The notes under the pieces: model-generated
What the model saw: only the letters and a program-made list of their open reading frames with translations
The model's database searches: none
What the model was told of the DNA's origin: nothing
Made by a program: the position numbers and the translations under genes
Part shown: piece after piece, positions 45,658 to 56,943 of the stretch
Position numbering within the stretch: position 1 is the first letter of the stretch
How the letters are laid out: the number at the start of each line of letters is the position of its first letter
Assembly: GCF_000308455.1 (NCBI RefSeq)
Contig: NZ_BAFP01000047.1
Location: 1-64,000 of the forward strand
Direction of reading: 5' to 3'
Origin: Nocardia abscessus NBRC 100374
GTDB taxonomy: Bacteria > Actinomycetota > Actinomycetes > Mycobacteriales > Mycobacteriaceae
DNA: 64,000 nt

Positions 45658-46659
45658 GTGACTTTCGACAACGTGCGGGGAAGCTCGACCCCTGGCCGGC
45701 CGTCCCGGACGCACCCGAACGTCTCTGGAACACCTTCGGTCGTACAGAGTCTGCGGGCCCACACGGGGCGCGCGGTGCCGTTCTCCGTGGAGTTCAATCC
45801 GCCCCGTGACGCCGCCGCCGAGGCGCGGCTGTGGCGCGCCGTGCGGCAGTTCGAGCGCATGCACCCCGCCTTCGTGTCGATGACCTACGGCGCGGGTGGT
45901 TCCACTCGCGACCGCACCGTCCGCGTGACCGGAGAGCTCGCGCAGGAGACCACGCTGCTGCCCGTCGCGCACCTGACCGCGGTGGACCACAGCGTCGCCG
46001 AGCTGCGCTCGCTGGTCGGCGCGTACGCCGACTGCGGCATCCGCAACATCCTGGTCCTGCGCGGCGACCCGCCCGGCGACCCGCTCGGCGAGTGGCACAG
46101 GCACCCCGAGGGCGTCTCCTATGCCGAGGAACTGGTGCGCATCGTGCGCGACCTCGGTGATTTCCACGTCGGCGTCGCCTCGTTCCCGCAGGGCCACCAC
46201 CGCTCGCCGGACCTGGCGACCGACACCGCGTTCCTTGCCGCGAAACTGCGTGCGGGCGCGGAGTATTCGATCACCCAGATGTTCTTCGACGTCGAGCACT
46301 ACCTGCGCCTGCGCGATCGGCTCGTGGCACTGGACCCGATCGAGGGCGCCAAGCCGATCATTCCGGAGCTGATGCCGATCACGTCGCTGCGCACGGTGCA
46401 GCGCGCCGAGGAACTGTGCGGCAGGCCGCTGCCCGCCTCCGTGCTGCGGCGGCTGCGCACGGCGGCGGGCGACGGGCGCGAGGAGAACGCCGCGGCGGTG
46501 CGCGCCGCCGGCATCGAGATCGCCACCGAGATCGCGCAGCGGCTGATCGACGAGGGCGCGCCCTGCCTGCACTTCATCACGCTCAATTTCGCCAAGGCGA
46601 CCAGCGAGGTGCTGACCAACCTCGGTTACGGCGTCAGGGCCGCGCCGGTCAGCGCCTGA
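45658..46659 (+). CDS. metF: Methylenetetrahydrofolate reductase
   Basis: A 333-residue FAD-dependent (beta/alpha)8 barrel enzyme. SVEFNPPRDAAAEARLW, VSMTYGAGGSTRDRT, LRGDPPGDP with the folate Asp, SFPQGHHRSPD and ITQMFFDVEHY are the family landmarks. It reduces 5,10-methylene-THF to 5-methyl-THF for methionine synthesis. GTG 45658 is the best start. It corresponds to Rv2172c. It is convergent with the organosulfur operon, whose S-box riboswitch points to the same methionine/SAM metabolism. Confidence 0.93.
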   Translation: MTFDNVRGSSTPGRPSRTHPNVSGTPSVVQSLRAHTGRAVPFSVEFNPPRDAAAEARLWRAVRQFERMHPAFVSMTYGAGGSTRDRTVRVTGELAQETTLLPVAHLTAVDHSVAELRSLVGAYADCGIRNILVLRGDPPGDPLGEWHRHPEGVSYAEELVRIVRDLGDFHVGVASFPQGHHRSPDLATDTAFLAAKLRAGAEYSITQMFFDVEHYLRLRDRLVALDPIEGAKPIIPELMPITSLRTVQRAEELCGRPLPASVLRRLRTAAGDGREENAAAVRAAGIEIATEIAQRLIDEGAPCLHFITLNFAKATSEVLTNLGYGVRAAPVSA

Positions 46660-46808
46660 GCGCACCCCACCGTGGACGGCGACCATCCGGGGACGGCGTG
46701 CTCGAACCGATCCGACGATCACCGCGGCGGCGTCGTCGGCGCGACGCATCGGCCCGCGCGCCGAGGCTCCGGCCGGTGCGCACGCGGTCGCGCCGGCCGG
46801 GAGCCGGA

Positions 46809-47960
46809 TCAGGCCGCGCGGGCGGCGCGCAGGCCCCAAGCATCGGCGAGCAGCCGATGCGATTCCAGGCGGTCGGCGTGCCGATGGGTGATCGAGGTCA
46901 CCAGCAGTTCGTCAGCGCCGGAGACCCGTCGCAGCGCGGCGAGCCGCTCCACGACGGTGCCCGGCGAACCCACGAACTGGGTGGCCAGGCGATCGTCGAC
47001 CAGGCGCCGCTGCTCGGCGGTGAGCGGGGCGACGGTCGCGGGGTCGAGATAGTCGGCGGCGCCGGCGCCGCTGCGGATGCTGTAGACCCAGTGGCCGTAG
47101 CTCGCCGCCAGCCGCTGCGCGGTCGCGTCGTTGTCGGCCACGACCACGTCGGCGGAGATCACCACGTACGGCTCGGCCAGCTCGGCGGACGGGCGGAACG
47201 CTTTGCGATACGCCGCGATCGCGTCCAGCGCGGTGCCCGGTGAGACGTGATAGGCCGCGGCGAAGGGCAGCCCGAGCCGCCCGGCCAGTTCGGCGCTCGC
47301 ACCCGCGGTGCTGCCGAACAGCCACAGCCGCACCTGCGCGCCCTCACCCGGAACCGCGTGCAGCGCGACGCCTTCCGCGCTGACGAAGGTGCCCTCCAGC
47401 AGGGCGCGCACCTCATCGACCTGCTCGGCGAAGTCCAGCGGCTGCGCGCCGCGCTGCTGCAACGCGCCCACGGAGGCGAGGAATTTGGACCGGTCCAGGA
47501 TGCGGCCCGGGTCGAACGGCGGCGGAACCACCACGCCGTCACGGATCTCGGTGCGCCCGGTCACCGTGTCGATCACCGGCTTTCCGCCTTCGGTCCGCGC
47601 GGTTTCCGCCCCGAACTGACTGCGCCGATGACCCGACCGGCCCAGACCCAGGTCGAGCCGCCCGGGGTACAGCGCGTCGATCGTGCCGAACGCTTCCACG
47701 ATCGAGGCCGAGGTGTGATGCCCCGCCTGCACCGCCGCCGAACCCACCCGGATGCGCTGGGTGGCCGCCGCGACCAACCCGATCAGGGTGATCGAGGAGG
47801 AGCTGGCCACCGAGACGAAGTGGTGTTCGGCCAGCCAGTACCGGTGGTAGCCCCACTGTTCGGCGTGCCGGGCCAGATCGACGGTGTTGCGCAGCGCCTG
47901 CTGCGCGGTCGAGCCCGCGCTGATGGGGGACAGGTCCAGGATCGATACCGGGACGGTCAT
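46809..47960 (-). CDS. LLM-class flavin-dependent oxidoreductase A
   Basis: A 383-residue (beta/alpha)8 luciferase-like monooxygenase. SILDLSPISAGSTAQQAL at the start, AEHHFVSVASSSSITLIGLVAAATQ, VQAGHHTSASIVEAFGTIDALYPGRLDLGLGRSG and LLVTSITHRHADRLESHRLLA are typical of the 'MsnO8' group. It needs reduced FMN and oxygen; substrate unknown. ATG 47960 overlaps the previous stop by 4 bp. It is the last gene of the operon. Confidence 0.87.
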   Translation of the reverse strand: MTVPVSILDLSPISAGSTAQQALRNTVDLARHAEQWGYHRYWLAEHHFVSVASSSSITLIGLVAAATQRIRVGSAAVQAGHHTSASIVEAFGTIDALYPGRLDLGLGRSGHRRSQFGAETARTEGGKPVIDTVTGRTEIRDGVVVPPPFDPGRILDRSKFLASVGALQQRGAQPLDFAEQVDEVRALLEGTFVSAEGVALHAVPGEGAQVRLWLFGSTAGASAELAGRLGLPFAAAYHVSPGTALDAIAAYRKAFRPSAELAEPYVVISADVVVADNDATAQRLAASYGHWVYSIRSGAGAADYLDPATVAPLTAEQRRLVDDRLATQFVGSPGTVVERLAALRRVSGADELLVTSITHRHADRLESHRLLADAWGLRAARAA

Positions 47961-48763
47961 GCCGCACGTCCCTGCCGTGGATCCTGTTCGCCCGCCTCGA
48001 CGGCCACGCGCAGCCGGTTCTGCGCGGGCGCGACCGGGCAGGTCGCGAAATCGGTGAAGGCGCACGGCAGATTCGCCGCCCGGTTGAAGTCCAGCACCAC
48101 CGTGCCGTCCGGGCCCGGCGCGCCGACGGTCAGCGAACGCGCCGCCGGGTAGGTCGTCACACCGCTCGTCGCGTCGGTGAACAGCACCCGCAGGTCGTCC
48201 CGGTCGCCGAACGCGACTAGGCGTTCGGTCACCTCGCCGATGCGGAATTCGATGGTGCCCGCTGCGCTGTGGTGGTGCTCGAGGCCCTCGACGACAGCGC
48301 CGGTGATCACGGTCTGCGGGGTTTCGAACGGGGTGAACCGCCCGGAGCGCACCCAGCGCGGATCGGGCTGGTAGGCCGGGATGCCGTCGAAGGTGAGCAA
48401 GGCGGGCGCGGCCGGGTCGTGCACCCGCACGGCGTGGCGGCCGGTGCGGCGGATCACCTCGAGCACCCGCCGCTCGTGCGACACGTGCAGGCCGGGCGCG
48501 CCTTCGACGGGTGTGACGATCTGCACGCCCGCGATGTCCAGTCCGTCGAAGTGCAGCCGGTCGGCCGGTTGTGCGGTGATGAACACCTTGCCGTCGGTGA
48601 CCCACCAGGTGCCGGGCACGTCCGGCAGCCGCTCGGGGCTGTCGGTGAGCCAGTGCAGCGCGGTCAGGCTGAGAAAGCCGAGCGGGTCGCGCAGTTGGTC
48701 TTCGCGCGCCTGGTGCCAGTGCGCCCATTCGGTCTCGAAAACGCTGGTGATACTGGTGGTCAT
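47957..48763 (-). CDS. DUF1684 protein
   Basis: A 268-residue soluble protein with the DUF1684 signature: WHQAREDQLRDPLGFLSLTALHWL at the start, the strand GTWWVTDGKVF, LTFDGIPAYQPDPRW and LDFNRAANLPCAFTDFATCPVAPAQNRL at the end. The last block is characteristic, with HSPYCAYN-like positions replaced by C-AFTDF-ATC. DUF1684 proteins often accompany flavin monooxygenases. Function unknown. ATG 48763; overlaps both neighbouring genes by 4 bp. Confidence 0.87.
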   Translation of the reverse strand: MTTSITSVFETEWAHWHQAREDQLRDPLGFLSLTALHWLTDSPERLPDVPGTWWVTDGKVFITAQPADRLHFDGLDIAGVQIVTPVEGAPGLHVSHERRVLEVIRRTGRHAVRVHDPAAPALLTFDGIPAYQPDPRWVRSGRFTPFETPQTVITGAVVEGLEHHHSAAGTIEFRIGEVTERLVAFGDRDDLRVLFTDATSGVTTYPAARSLTVGAPGPDGTVVLDFNRAANLPCAFTDFATCPVAPAQNRLRVAVEAGEQDPRQGRAA

Positions 48764-50130
48764 GACGCTTTGGCTCCTTCGTGGGCGGTGGTGCGACGGT
48801 GCGGGTGGCGCAGGCCGAGGTGGTCGCGCAGGGTTGTGCCGGTGTACTCGGTGCGGAAGCTGCCGCGTTCCTGAAGTTCCGGGACGACCCGGTCGACGAA
48901 TTCGTCCAGCCCGTGCGGGGTGAGGTGCGGGACGAGGATGAAGCCGTCGGCGGCGTCGGACTGCACGTAGGTGTCGATCCGCTCGGCGACCGACGCGGGC
49001 GTGCCGACGAACTGCCGGCGCGCGGTGACCTCGATGATCAGCTCCCGGATGTTGAGCTTTTCGGCCTCCGCCTTGACCCGCCAGGCCGCGGCGACCGCGC
49101 GGGGATCCTTGGCGTGGCGTACGCGACCGCGGGTGATCTCGACATTGTCGGTGGGCTCGATGTCGGGCAGCGGACCGTCCGGGTCGTAGCCGGAGAGGTC
49201 CCGGCCCCAGACCTGCTCGAGGAAGGCGATCGCGGTCTGCGGGCCGACCTGTTGCAGGCGGATGTGCCGGGCGCGTTCCTGTGCCTCGGCCTCGGTGTCG
49301 CCGAGGACGAACGTGGCGGCGGGGAAGATCTTCAGCTCGTCGGGAGTGCGGCCGTACTTGGCCAGGCGGCCCTTCAAGTCGGCGTAGAAACGCTGCCCGT
49401 CTTCCAGGGCGCCGTGGCCGGTGAAGATCGCGTCGGCTGTGGCCGCGCCGAATTCCCGGCCGTCGTCGGAGTCGCCCGCCTGCAACAGCACCGGATGGCC
49501 TTGCGGACTCGGCGGCAGCTCGAATCCGGCGGCGATGTCGAACTGGGTTCCGCGATAGCGGGTTTCGGGGATTTCGCGGGCGAATACGCCCGCTTCCCGG
49601 TCGATGACCAAGGAGTCCTCGGCCCAGCTGTCCCACAGCGCCCGGGCGACCGCGACGGTCTCGGCCGCGCGGTGGTAGCGCTGACCGTGCTCGAGATAGC
49701 CGCCGCGCCGGAAGTTCGCGCCGGTGAACGCGTCGGAGGAGGTCACGACGTTCCAGGCGGCGCGTCCACCGGAGAGGTGGTCGAGCGAGGCGAATTGCTC
49801 GGCCAGTTCGAACGGTTCGTTGTAGGTGCTGTTGATGGTGCCCGCCAGCCCGAGCTTCTCGGTCACCCCGGCCAGCGCGTTGAGCACGGTGAAGGTGTCC
49901 GGCCTGCCAACGACGTCCAGATCGTGGATGCGGTCGCGATGTTCGCGCAGCCGCAGCCCTTCGGCGAGGAAGAAGAAGTCGAACAGGCCGCGCTCGGCGG
50001 TCCGCGCCAGATGCTCGAACGACGCGAAATCGATCTGGCTGCCCGACTCGGGATCGCTCCAGACGGTGGTGTTGTTCACCCCGGGGAAGTGGGCGGCGAG
50101 GTGGACGGGCTTGCGGGGCTTGTCGGTCAC
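48760..50130 (-). CDS. LLM-class flavin-dependent monooxygenase B (NtaA/SnaA/DszA type)
   Basis: A 456-residue flavoenzyme of the DszA/NtaA group, longer than simple LLM proteins. FFFLAEGLRLREHRDRIHDLDVVGRPDTFTVLNALAGVT, INSTYNEPFELAEQFASLDHLSGGRAAWNVVTSSD and AGDSDDGREFGAATADAIFTGH are diagnostic. Relatives oxidise nitrilotriacetate, pristinamycin intermediates or dibenzothiophene sulfone. It uses FMNH2 from a separate reductase, not encoded here. The start is GTG 50130, overlapping the preceding stop. Confidence 0.87.
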   Translation of the reverse strand: MTDKPRKPVHLAAHFPGVNNTTVWSDPESGSQIDFASFEHLARTAERGLFDFFFLAEGLRLREHRDRIHDLDVVGRPDTFTVLNALAGVTEKLGLAGTINSTYNEPFELAEQFASLDHLSGGRAAWNVVTSSDAFTGANFRRGGYLEHGQRYHRAAETVAVARALWDSWAEDSLVIDREAGVFAREIPETRYRGTQFDIAAGFELPPSPQGHPVLLQAGDSDDGREFGAATADAIFTGHGALEDGQRFYADLKGRLAKYGRTPDELKIFPAATFVLGDTEAEAQERARHIRLQQVGPQTAIAFLEQVWGRDLSGYDPDGPLPDIEPTDNVEITRGRVRHAKDPRAVAAAWRVKAEAEKLNIRELIIEVTARRQFVGTPASVAERIDTYVQSDAADGFILVPHLTPHGLDEFVDRVVPELQERGSFRTEYTGTTLRDHLGLRHPHRRTTAHEGAKAS

Positions 50131-51239
50131 GACGGCGTGCCTTCCGTGCTGGCGGCGTAGCGGCTCGCCGGGCGAGCCAGGCCGAGACGATCGCGTAAGA
50201 TGCCGCTGGACTGCGGTTTCCGGTCGAGTGTTGGCAGCAGGCGCACGACCGCGGGGAGCGCGAGGGGGCGCAGGACCACACCGTCGGCGGCCTCGGCGCT
50301 GTCCACGGCAGCGAGCAACTCGCGCAGTGTCTCGGTGGTGCCGATGTGGCGGAGCGCCGTCGGCGCGGCGGCGACCGGGGCGGCCCAGCTGTCCAGAGCG
50401 CGCAGTTCGGTGACCGCCGCATTCGCCGAGTCGGCCAGATGGACGTCGAGATCCAGCAGGATGTGCACGCTGTCGGGGTCGCGCCCCACATCGGCCAGCG
50501 CCGAACGCAACTCGGTGCGCCGCGCTCGCGCCGCGTCGAGGTCCCGCGCGCCGATCCGGATCAGGTCGGCGCGGTGCAACGCGATCTCGGTCGCGGCGGC
50601 GCCGTCAGCGCGCACGGCGACGATCGGCTGGCCCTGTGGCGAGCGCGGGGTGATGGAGGGGCCCTTCACCGCGAAGTTGTCGCCGGTGAAGTCGATGTAG
50701 TGCAGTTTGTCCCGGTCGATGAAGCGGCCGGTCGGTGCGTCGCGGATCTCCGCGTCGTCCTCCCAGCTGTCCCACAGCCGGGTGACGACCTCGATCGCCT
50801 CGTCGGCCTCGTGCCACAGCGACGCCGCGTCCTGCGCCGGTTTGCGCCCGAACGCCCGCACCTGCTCGTCCCCTTCGGAGACGGTGACCTCCCAGCCCGC
50901 CCGGCCGAGCGTGGCGAAATCCAAGCTCTGGATCGCCTTCGCCAGGTGGAACGGTTCGGTGTGGGTGACCGGCGCCTGCGGAATCAGGCCGATGCGATGG
51001 GTGGCGGCGGCGACACGGGCGGCGATCGCGACCGCGTCGAGCCTGCCGCCGGGCCGAACACCGAACGAGCCGGGCAGGAAGACCGCGTCGAGGCCGGCCT
51101 GTTCGGCCGCGACGATCAGCTCGACCCAGTACCGCCCGGTGAACAGGTCCTCGGCGCGGGAGTCGGCACGCCGCCAGGAGGCGGGGTGCGCGCCGGTGCC
51201 CGCCGCTTCGACGGCGAGGAAGAAGCCGGGGTGCGCCAT
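50127..51239 (-). CDS. LLM-class flavin-dependent monooxygenase C
   Basis: A 370-residue LLM enzyme, shorter than B. MAHPGFFLAVEAAGTGAHP at the start and FLPGSFGVRPGGRLDAVAIAARVAAATHRIGLIPQAPVTHTEPFHLAKAIQSLDFATLGRAGWEVTVSEGD form the core. ITPRSPQGQPIVAVRADGAAA sits at the expected FMN phosphate region. ATG 51239 shares one base with the upstream TGA (TGATG). It may form a pair with B, since operons of this kind often have two LLM enzymes acting in sequence. Confidence 0.85.
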   Translation of the reverse strand: MAHPGFFLAVEAAGTGAHPASWRRADSRAEDLFTGRYWVELIVAAEQAGLDAVFLPGSFGVRPGGRLDAVAIAARVAAATHRIGLIPQAPVTHTEPFHLAKAIQSLDFATLGRAGWEVTVSEGDEQVRAFGRKPAQDAASLWHEADEAIEVVTRLWDSWEDDAEIRDAPTGRFIDRDKLHYIDFTGDNFAVKGPSITPRSPQGQPIVAVRADGAAATEIALHRADLIRIGARDLDAARARRTELRSALADVGRDPDSVHILLDLDVHLADSANAAVTELRALDSWAAPVAAAPTALRHIGTTETLRELLAAVDSAEAADGVVLRPLALPAVVRLLPTLDRKPQSSGILRDRLGLARPASRYAASTEGTPS

Positions 51240-51651
51240 CAGGCCGTGCCCTCCGCGTCGATCTGCCGCCGCAGCGCCGGATGCGTCCCCGCACCGGCGA
51301 CGTCGGGCGCCAGGAACAACGCTTCCTGCCACAGCGCGGCGGATACGCCACGCGAGGACCGGACGACACGGCGGTCCCGCTCGGCGCGAACGGGTGCGAC
51401 GGCGTGTACCCGGCCGCTGCCGAAGGTGTCGGCGGCACGCGGGGCGCGCAGGCGGGTGCGCCACCAGCGGGCCGGCCCGGCGTCCGGGAGATCGGCCGGA
51501 ATCTCCGGCGCGGGTGACGTTCCGGCATCGGTGGCGGCCGGTTTCCGGTTGAAGGCGGAGTACACCATCAGAGCGATCCTTTTCGGTCGGTGCCACCATG
51601 TCTCGGGCTTGTGGCCGGTGGTGGGTTCCGGGAGGCGGGAACGGTTGGACA

Positions 51652-51652
<1 letters not shown>
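51239..51652 (-). CDS. Orphan 137-residue protein in the sulfur operon
   Basis: A 137-residue basic protein, inserted between the ABC ATPase gene and LLM gene C, sharing one base with each neighbour (TGATG on both sides). An N-terminal part has WWHRPKRIALMVYSAFNRK, then a Pro-rich middle and a helical end (SRGVSAALWQEALFLAPDV...HPALRRQIDAEG). No family recognised, no signal peptide. The tight overlap suggests a real gene, possibly a small partner of the flavoenzymes. Confidence 0.6.
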
Positions 51653-53270
<1,618 letters not shown>

Positions 53271-53274
<4 letters not shown>

Positions 53275-54143
53275 GCGTGTTCCCCCTTCGCGATCGCGCG
53301 GCCGAGGCGCTGGGCGGCGAGCACCACGGCGATGATGACGAAGCCGGGCAGTGTGGTCATCCACCATGCGGTCGCGAGGTAGTTGCGTCCCTCGGAGATC
53401 AGCGTGCCCCACTCGGGGGTGGGCGGCTTCGCGCCGTAGCCGAGAAAGCTCAGCGCCGACACGGCCAGCACCGCCATGCCGAATTCGACCGCGGCCAAGG
53501 CGAGCACCGGCTGGTAGGAGTTGGGCAGCACGTGCTTGGTCAGCACGGTGTACCAGCGCACGCCCGCGGCGTGCGCCGCCTCCACGTACACCGCCTGGCG
53601 GACCCGCAGCACTTCCGAACGCATCACCCGCGCGAAGTTGGCCACCAGCGAAACGCCTACCGCGACGGCCACGTCGGCGGTGCCGAAGCCGAGCGCGGTC
53701 ACCAGCGCCAGCGACAGCAGCAGTGCGGGGATCGACAGCAGCACGTCGACCAGCCGCATGACCAGCGCGTCGACCACCCCGCCGATCGCGCCGGACAGCA
53801 GCCCGAGCAGCGACCCGGCCACGAGGGCGATGCCGACGGCCGCCAGCGTGGCGGTCAGCGAGAGACCGGCGCCGTGCACCATCCGGGTGTAGAGGTCGCG
53901 TCCGAGGTTGTCGGTGCCGAACCAGTGTTCGGCGCTGGGGGACTGGAACTTCTGCGCTGGCACGCCGGTCAGCGGGTCGCCGGCCGCGAACACCGACGGC
54001 GCCAGCGCCCATCCCACGGCGAGCAGCGCGACCGCGGCCGCGACCAGCAGTCCCGCATTGGCGCGCAACGCCTTCCAGCTCACGGCCGGTCGCCGCAGGC
54101 GGGGCAGTACCGCTCTGCGCTGTTCTTCGGTCACGTCGACCAC
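53271..54143 (-). CDS. ABC transporter permease (DppC/OppC type)
   Basis: A 290-residue permease with about six membrane helices. The DppC N-terminal segment precedes the first helix, HWFGTDNLGRDLYTRMVHGAGLSL is the conserved periplasmic block, and the EAA loop is EAAHAAGVRWYTVLTKHVLPN. I chose GTG 54143 because GAGGAGG lies 9 nt upstream; a TTG at 54164 would overlap that signal. It is coupled to the ATPase gene. Confidence 0.92.
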
Positions 54144-54203
54144 GAGTACGCACCTCCTCGGCAAGCGGCGCGCCGCGCACCGGTACGGACGGCGGGAGCA
54201 GCG

Positions 54204-55208
54204 TCAGGCACGGATGATCGCCTCCTCGGCGGCGTTTGCGGCGGTGTGCTCGGATTCGCCGCTCGCGCCGCGCGAACGGGCCGCGATACGCGGGTCGAGC
54301 AGCGGATACAGCAGGTCGACCGCGAGATTCACGCTGACGAACACCACCGAGGTGAGCAGCACGATGCCCTGCACCACCGGGATGTCTTGCGCCAGCACCG
54401 CGGTCTGGGTCAGCCGCCCCACGCCTTGGCGGGCGAAGACCGTCTCCACCACCACCGATCCGGCGAGCATGTTGCCCATCAGGACCCCGGCGATGGTGAA
54501 CGCGGGCACACTGGCCGGGCGCAGCACGTGCGTTCGCCGCACCCACCAGCGCGATCCGCCCTTGGCCAAGGCCACGTCGACGAACGGCTGACGCCAGGTC
54601 GTCTCCAGCCCGGCGGTGAGCACCTGCGCGATGACCGCGCCGATCGGCAGCGCCAGGGTGAGGGCGGGCAGCACCGTACCCGCGAACCCCTGACCGCCGA
54701 ACGCGGGCGCCAGCCGCAACTGGAACGAGAACACCTGCAGCAGTAGCAGTCCGGTCCAGAAGGTCGGCACCGAGACGCCCAGCGATGGCAGTGCGGCCAA
54801 GGCGTTGTGCAGCCACGGCCGCCTGGTCTGGGTCGCGGCGAAGGCCAGCGCGACGCCACCGATGACCGCGAAGAGCAGGGCGGTGCCGGTCAACTCGAGC
54901 GTGGCGGGCAGCGCGTCACCGATGGCGTCGGTGACCGGCTGCCCGGTCGCGATGGAATGTCCGAGATCGCCGCGGACGGCATGGCCGAGGGCGGTCCAAT
55001 ACTGTTCCCACAGCGGCCGATCCAGCCCGTAGCGGGCCTGCAACTCGGCGATGGCGGCCTGGTCCACCGGTGTGCCCGAGCCGCCGCCGTCGGCCGCGAT
55101 CGAGACCGGGTCGGCGGGCAGCAGGTACAGCACCACGAACGACAGCGTGAACGCCGCCCACAGCACCCAGATCGCCTGCAGCGCGCGCAGGGCCAGATAG
55201 CGTGCCAT
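54204..55208 (-). CDS. ABC transporter permease (DppB/OppB type)
   Basis: A 334-residue permease with about six helices. RYLALRALQAIWVLWAAFTLSF, LRALGHAVRGDLGHSIATGQPV, and an EAA-type loop (ATWRQPFVDVALAKGGSRWWVRRTHVLRPASVPAF) are typical. It is the partner of the DppC-type permease and starts at ATG 55208, 2 bp behind the substrate-binding protein. Confidence 0.92.
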   Translation of the reverse strand: MARYLALRALQAIWVLWAAFTLSFVVLYLLPADPVSIAADGGGSGTPVDQAAIAELQARYGLDRPLWEQYWTALGHAVRGDLGHSIATGQPVTDAIGDALPATLELTGTALLFAVIGGVALAFAATQTRRPWLHNALAALPSLGVSVPTFWTGLLLLQVFSFQLRLAPAFGGQGFAGTVLPALTLALPIGAVIAQVLTAGLETTWRQPFVDVALAKGGSRWWVRRTHVLRPASVPAFTIAGVLMGNMLAGSVVVETVFARQGVGRLTQTAVLAQDIPVVQGIVLLTSVVFVSVNLAVDLLYPLLDPRIAARSRGASGESEHTAANAAEEAIIRA

Positions 55209-55210
55209 GA

Positions 55211-56830
55211 CTATCGTCCGCTCAGCCAGGTGTCGAAGAACTGCAATCGCGCGGAGGCTTCGAACTTCAGATCCTGCGTGTTCCCGCCCGCTCCGATCGC
55301 CTGGGACAGCTCGACGGTCGGGATCAACAGCCCCGCGTCGAGCACCTGCTGCTGCGCGGTGCGGATGAGCTCGTTGCGCGTCGCGGTGTCCACGGTGCCG
55401 ACCTGCCCGTTCAGCGCGTCGTCCAACGCGGGGATGGGGCCGCGCGCGTTGAGATTGCGCCCTTCGAGACCGAAGGAGGTGCGCAGGATGTCGCCGTCGG
55501 CGCGAGTGGTGTTGCCGTAGAAGGTGTCGAAGTCCTTGCTGCTCTGCCGCGCCGTGGTCTCCGCCACCGACACCAGGTCCAGCTTCAGCTCGACGCCGAC
55601 CTGCCGCAGCTGCTGCTGCACCAGCTCGAGGATCGCCTGGTTGCCCGCGAACACCTGGCTGAACAGCACCGAGAACGACAATCGCTCACCGTTCTTCGTC
55701 CGGACGCCGTCCGCGCCGGGCACCCACCCGGCCTGGTCGAGGATGGTGCGCGCTTTCGCCGGATCGTAGGACAGGCGGGCCGAGAGGTCGGTGTAGCCGG
55801 GTGTGCTGGCTGCCAGGGCGCTCGTGGCGGGCTGGAACTGCGGGCCGAGCACGGTGTCCACCAATTGCCTGCGATCGATCGCGGGCAGCAGTGCCTGGCG
55901 CACCGCGGGATCGCGCAGCGGTCCGCGGGTGACGTTGGGCTGCAGGCCGAACGGCACACCCGGGTTGGCCGTGCTGAGCACCCGTCCGCCCGCCGCCTCG
56001 ATCTGCGGCGCGTCCTGCGGTAGTGCGTCGCTGATCGCGTCCAGCTGCCCGGACGCGAGACTGCCGGTGCGCACGCCGGATTCGGGCACCACGGTGAACT
56101 CGATCTTGTCCAGGTAGGCCTCGCCGCGGTGTGCGAACACCGCCGAACCCCAGCGGTAGCCGGTGCGCTTGGCCAGCGTCACCGCCGCGTCTTGGCGATA
56201 GGCCACGTAGGTGAACGGCCCGCTACCGACGTTGTCGCCGAGGCAGCGCTGCTCGGCGGGCTCGGCCGTGGTCACGTCGGCCAGGATGCCTAGCTGCGCG
56301 GTCGAGGACGCCTGCAGGAACTGCGCGTTGGGCTTGCTGAACTCCACCCGGACGGTGAGCCGGTCGACGGCCGTGGTGCCGACGTAGTTGGTGAGGTAAC
56401 TGCTGCCCAGCGGCGCCTTGCCCGAGCCGAGCCGCACGATCGAATCGAAGGTGTTGCGCACCGAGTCCGCGGTGAGCGGCGTGCCGTCGCCGAAGGTGAC
56501 GCCGTCGGTCAGGCGGAAGGTGAAGACCTTCGCGTCGGGGGTCGCCTCCCAGCTCTGCGCCAGCCACGGCTTCAGCTCGCCGGTGGCCGGATCCTGGTCG
56601 GTCAGCGAATCCACGATCTGCCGTGCCACGTACACCGTCTGGTTGGTGCCGGCCTGGGCCGGGTCCGAGCAGGTCGGCGCCTGGGACAGGCCGTAGCGCA
56701 GGATGCCGCCCGGCCGGGGCGGGCCCGCGTCGCCGCCGGGCGCGGCCGAATCGCTGCCGCACGCGGCCACGGTGGTGGCCGCGGCGAGCGCGCCGGCCAG
56801 CGCGAGGATTCGGTGACGGGTTCGGATCAC
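55211..56830 (-). CDS. Family 5 substrate-binding lipoprotein
   Basis: A 539-residue extracytoplasmic solute-binding lipoprotein. Signal peptide (IRTRHRILALAGALAAATT) with lipobox VAAC at about residue 24. The SBP_bac_5 fold shows PRPGGILRYGLSQAPTC, DGVTFGDGTPLTADSV, LGSGPFTYVAYRQDAAVTLAKR and a final AASARLQFFDTW. Family members bind peptides, nickel, opines or glutathione; the S-box and flavoenzymes suggest a sulfur compound here. GTG 56830 has GGAG 7 nt upstream and overlaps the preceding tiny ORF. Confidence 0.92.
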   Translation of the reverse strand: MIRTRHRILALAGALAAATTVAACGSDSAAPGGDAGPPRPGGILRYGLSQAPTCSDPAQAGTNQTVYVARQIVDSLTDQDPATGELKPWLAQSWEATPDAKVFTFRLTDGVTFGDGTPLTADSVRNTFDSIVRLGSGKAPLGSSYLTNYVGTTAVDRLTVRVEFSKPNAQFLQASSTAQLGILADVTTAEPAEQRCLGDNVGSGPFTYVAYRQDAAVTLAKRTGYRWGSAVFAHRGEAYLDKIEFTVVPESGVRTGSLASGQLDAISDALPQDAPQIEAAGGRVLSTANPGVPFGLQPNVTRGPLRDPAVRQALLPAIDRRQLVDTVLGPQFQPATSALAASTPGYTDLSARLSYDPAKARTILDQAGWVPGADGVRTKNGERLSFSVLFSQVFAGNQAILELVQQQLRQVGVELKLDLVSVAETTARQSSKDFDTFYGNTTRADGDILRTSFGLEGRNLNARGPIPALDDALNGQVGTVDTATRNELIRTAQQQVLDAGLLIPTVELSQAIGAGGNTQDLKFEASARLQFFDTWLSGR

Positions 56831-56943
56831 GAGACAACTCCAGATACTTCGGTGCGGGCGAGCTGTTCGCCCTCGTGGGGATCGGCGCCGGCGACACCGG
56901 TCGCCGACGCTCGGCTGGGCATGCGGCGGCGCTGCCGGGTCAT
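56827..56943 (-). CDS. 38-residue ORF coupled to the substrate-binding gene
   Basis: ATG 56943 overlaps the stop of the 22-residue ORF (ATGA), and its own TGA overlaps the GTG of the substrate-binding protein (GTGA). The product is basic at the start (MTRQRRRMPSRASATG) and acidic later. It has no Cys or Met run of an attenuator leader. Likely role is translational coupling or a small protein; not seen in databases by me. Confidence 0.45.
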   Translation of the reverse strand: MTRQRRRMPSRASATGVAGADPHEGEQLARTEVSGVVS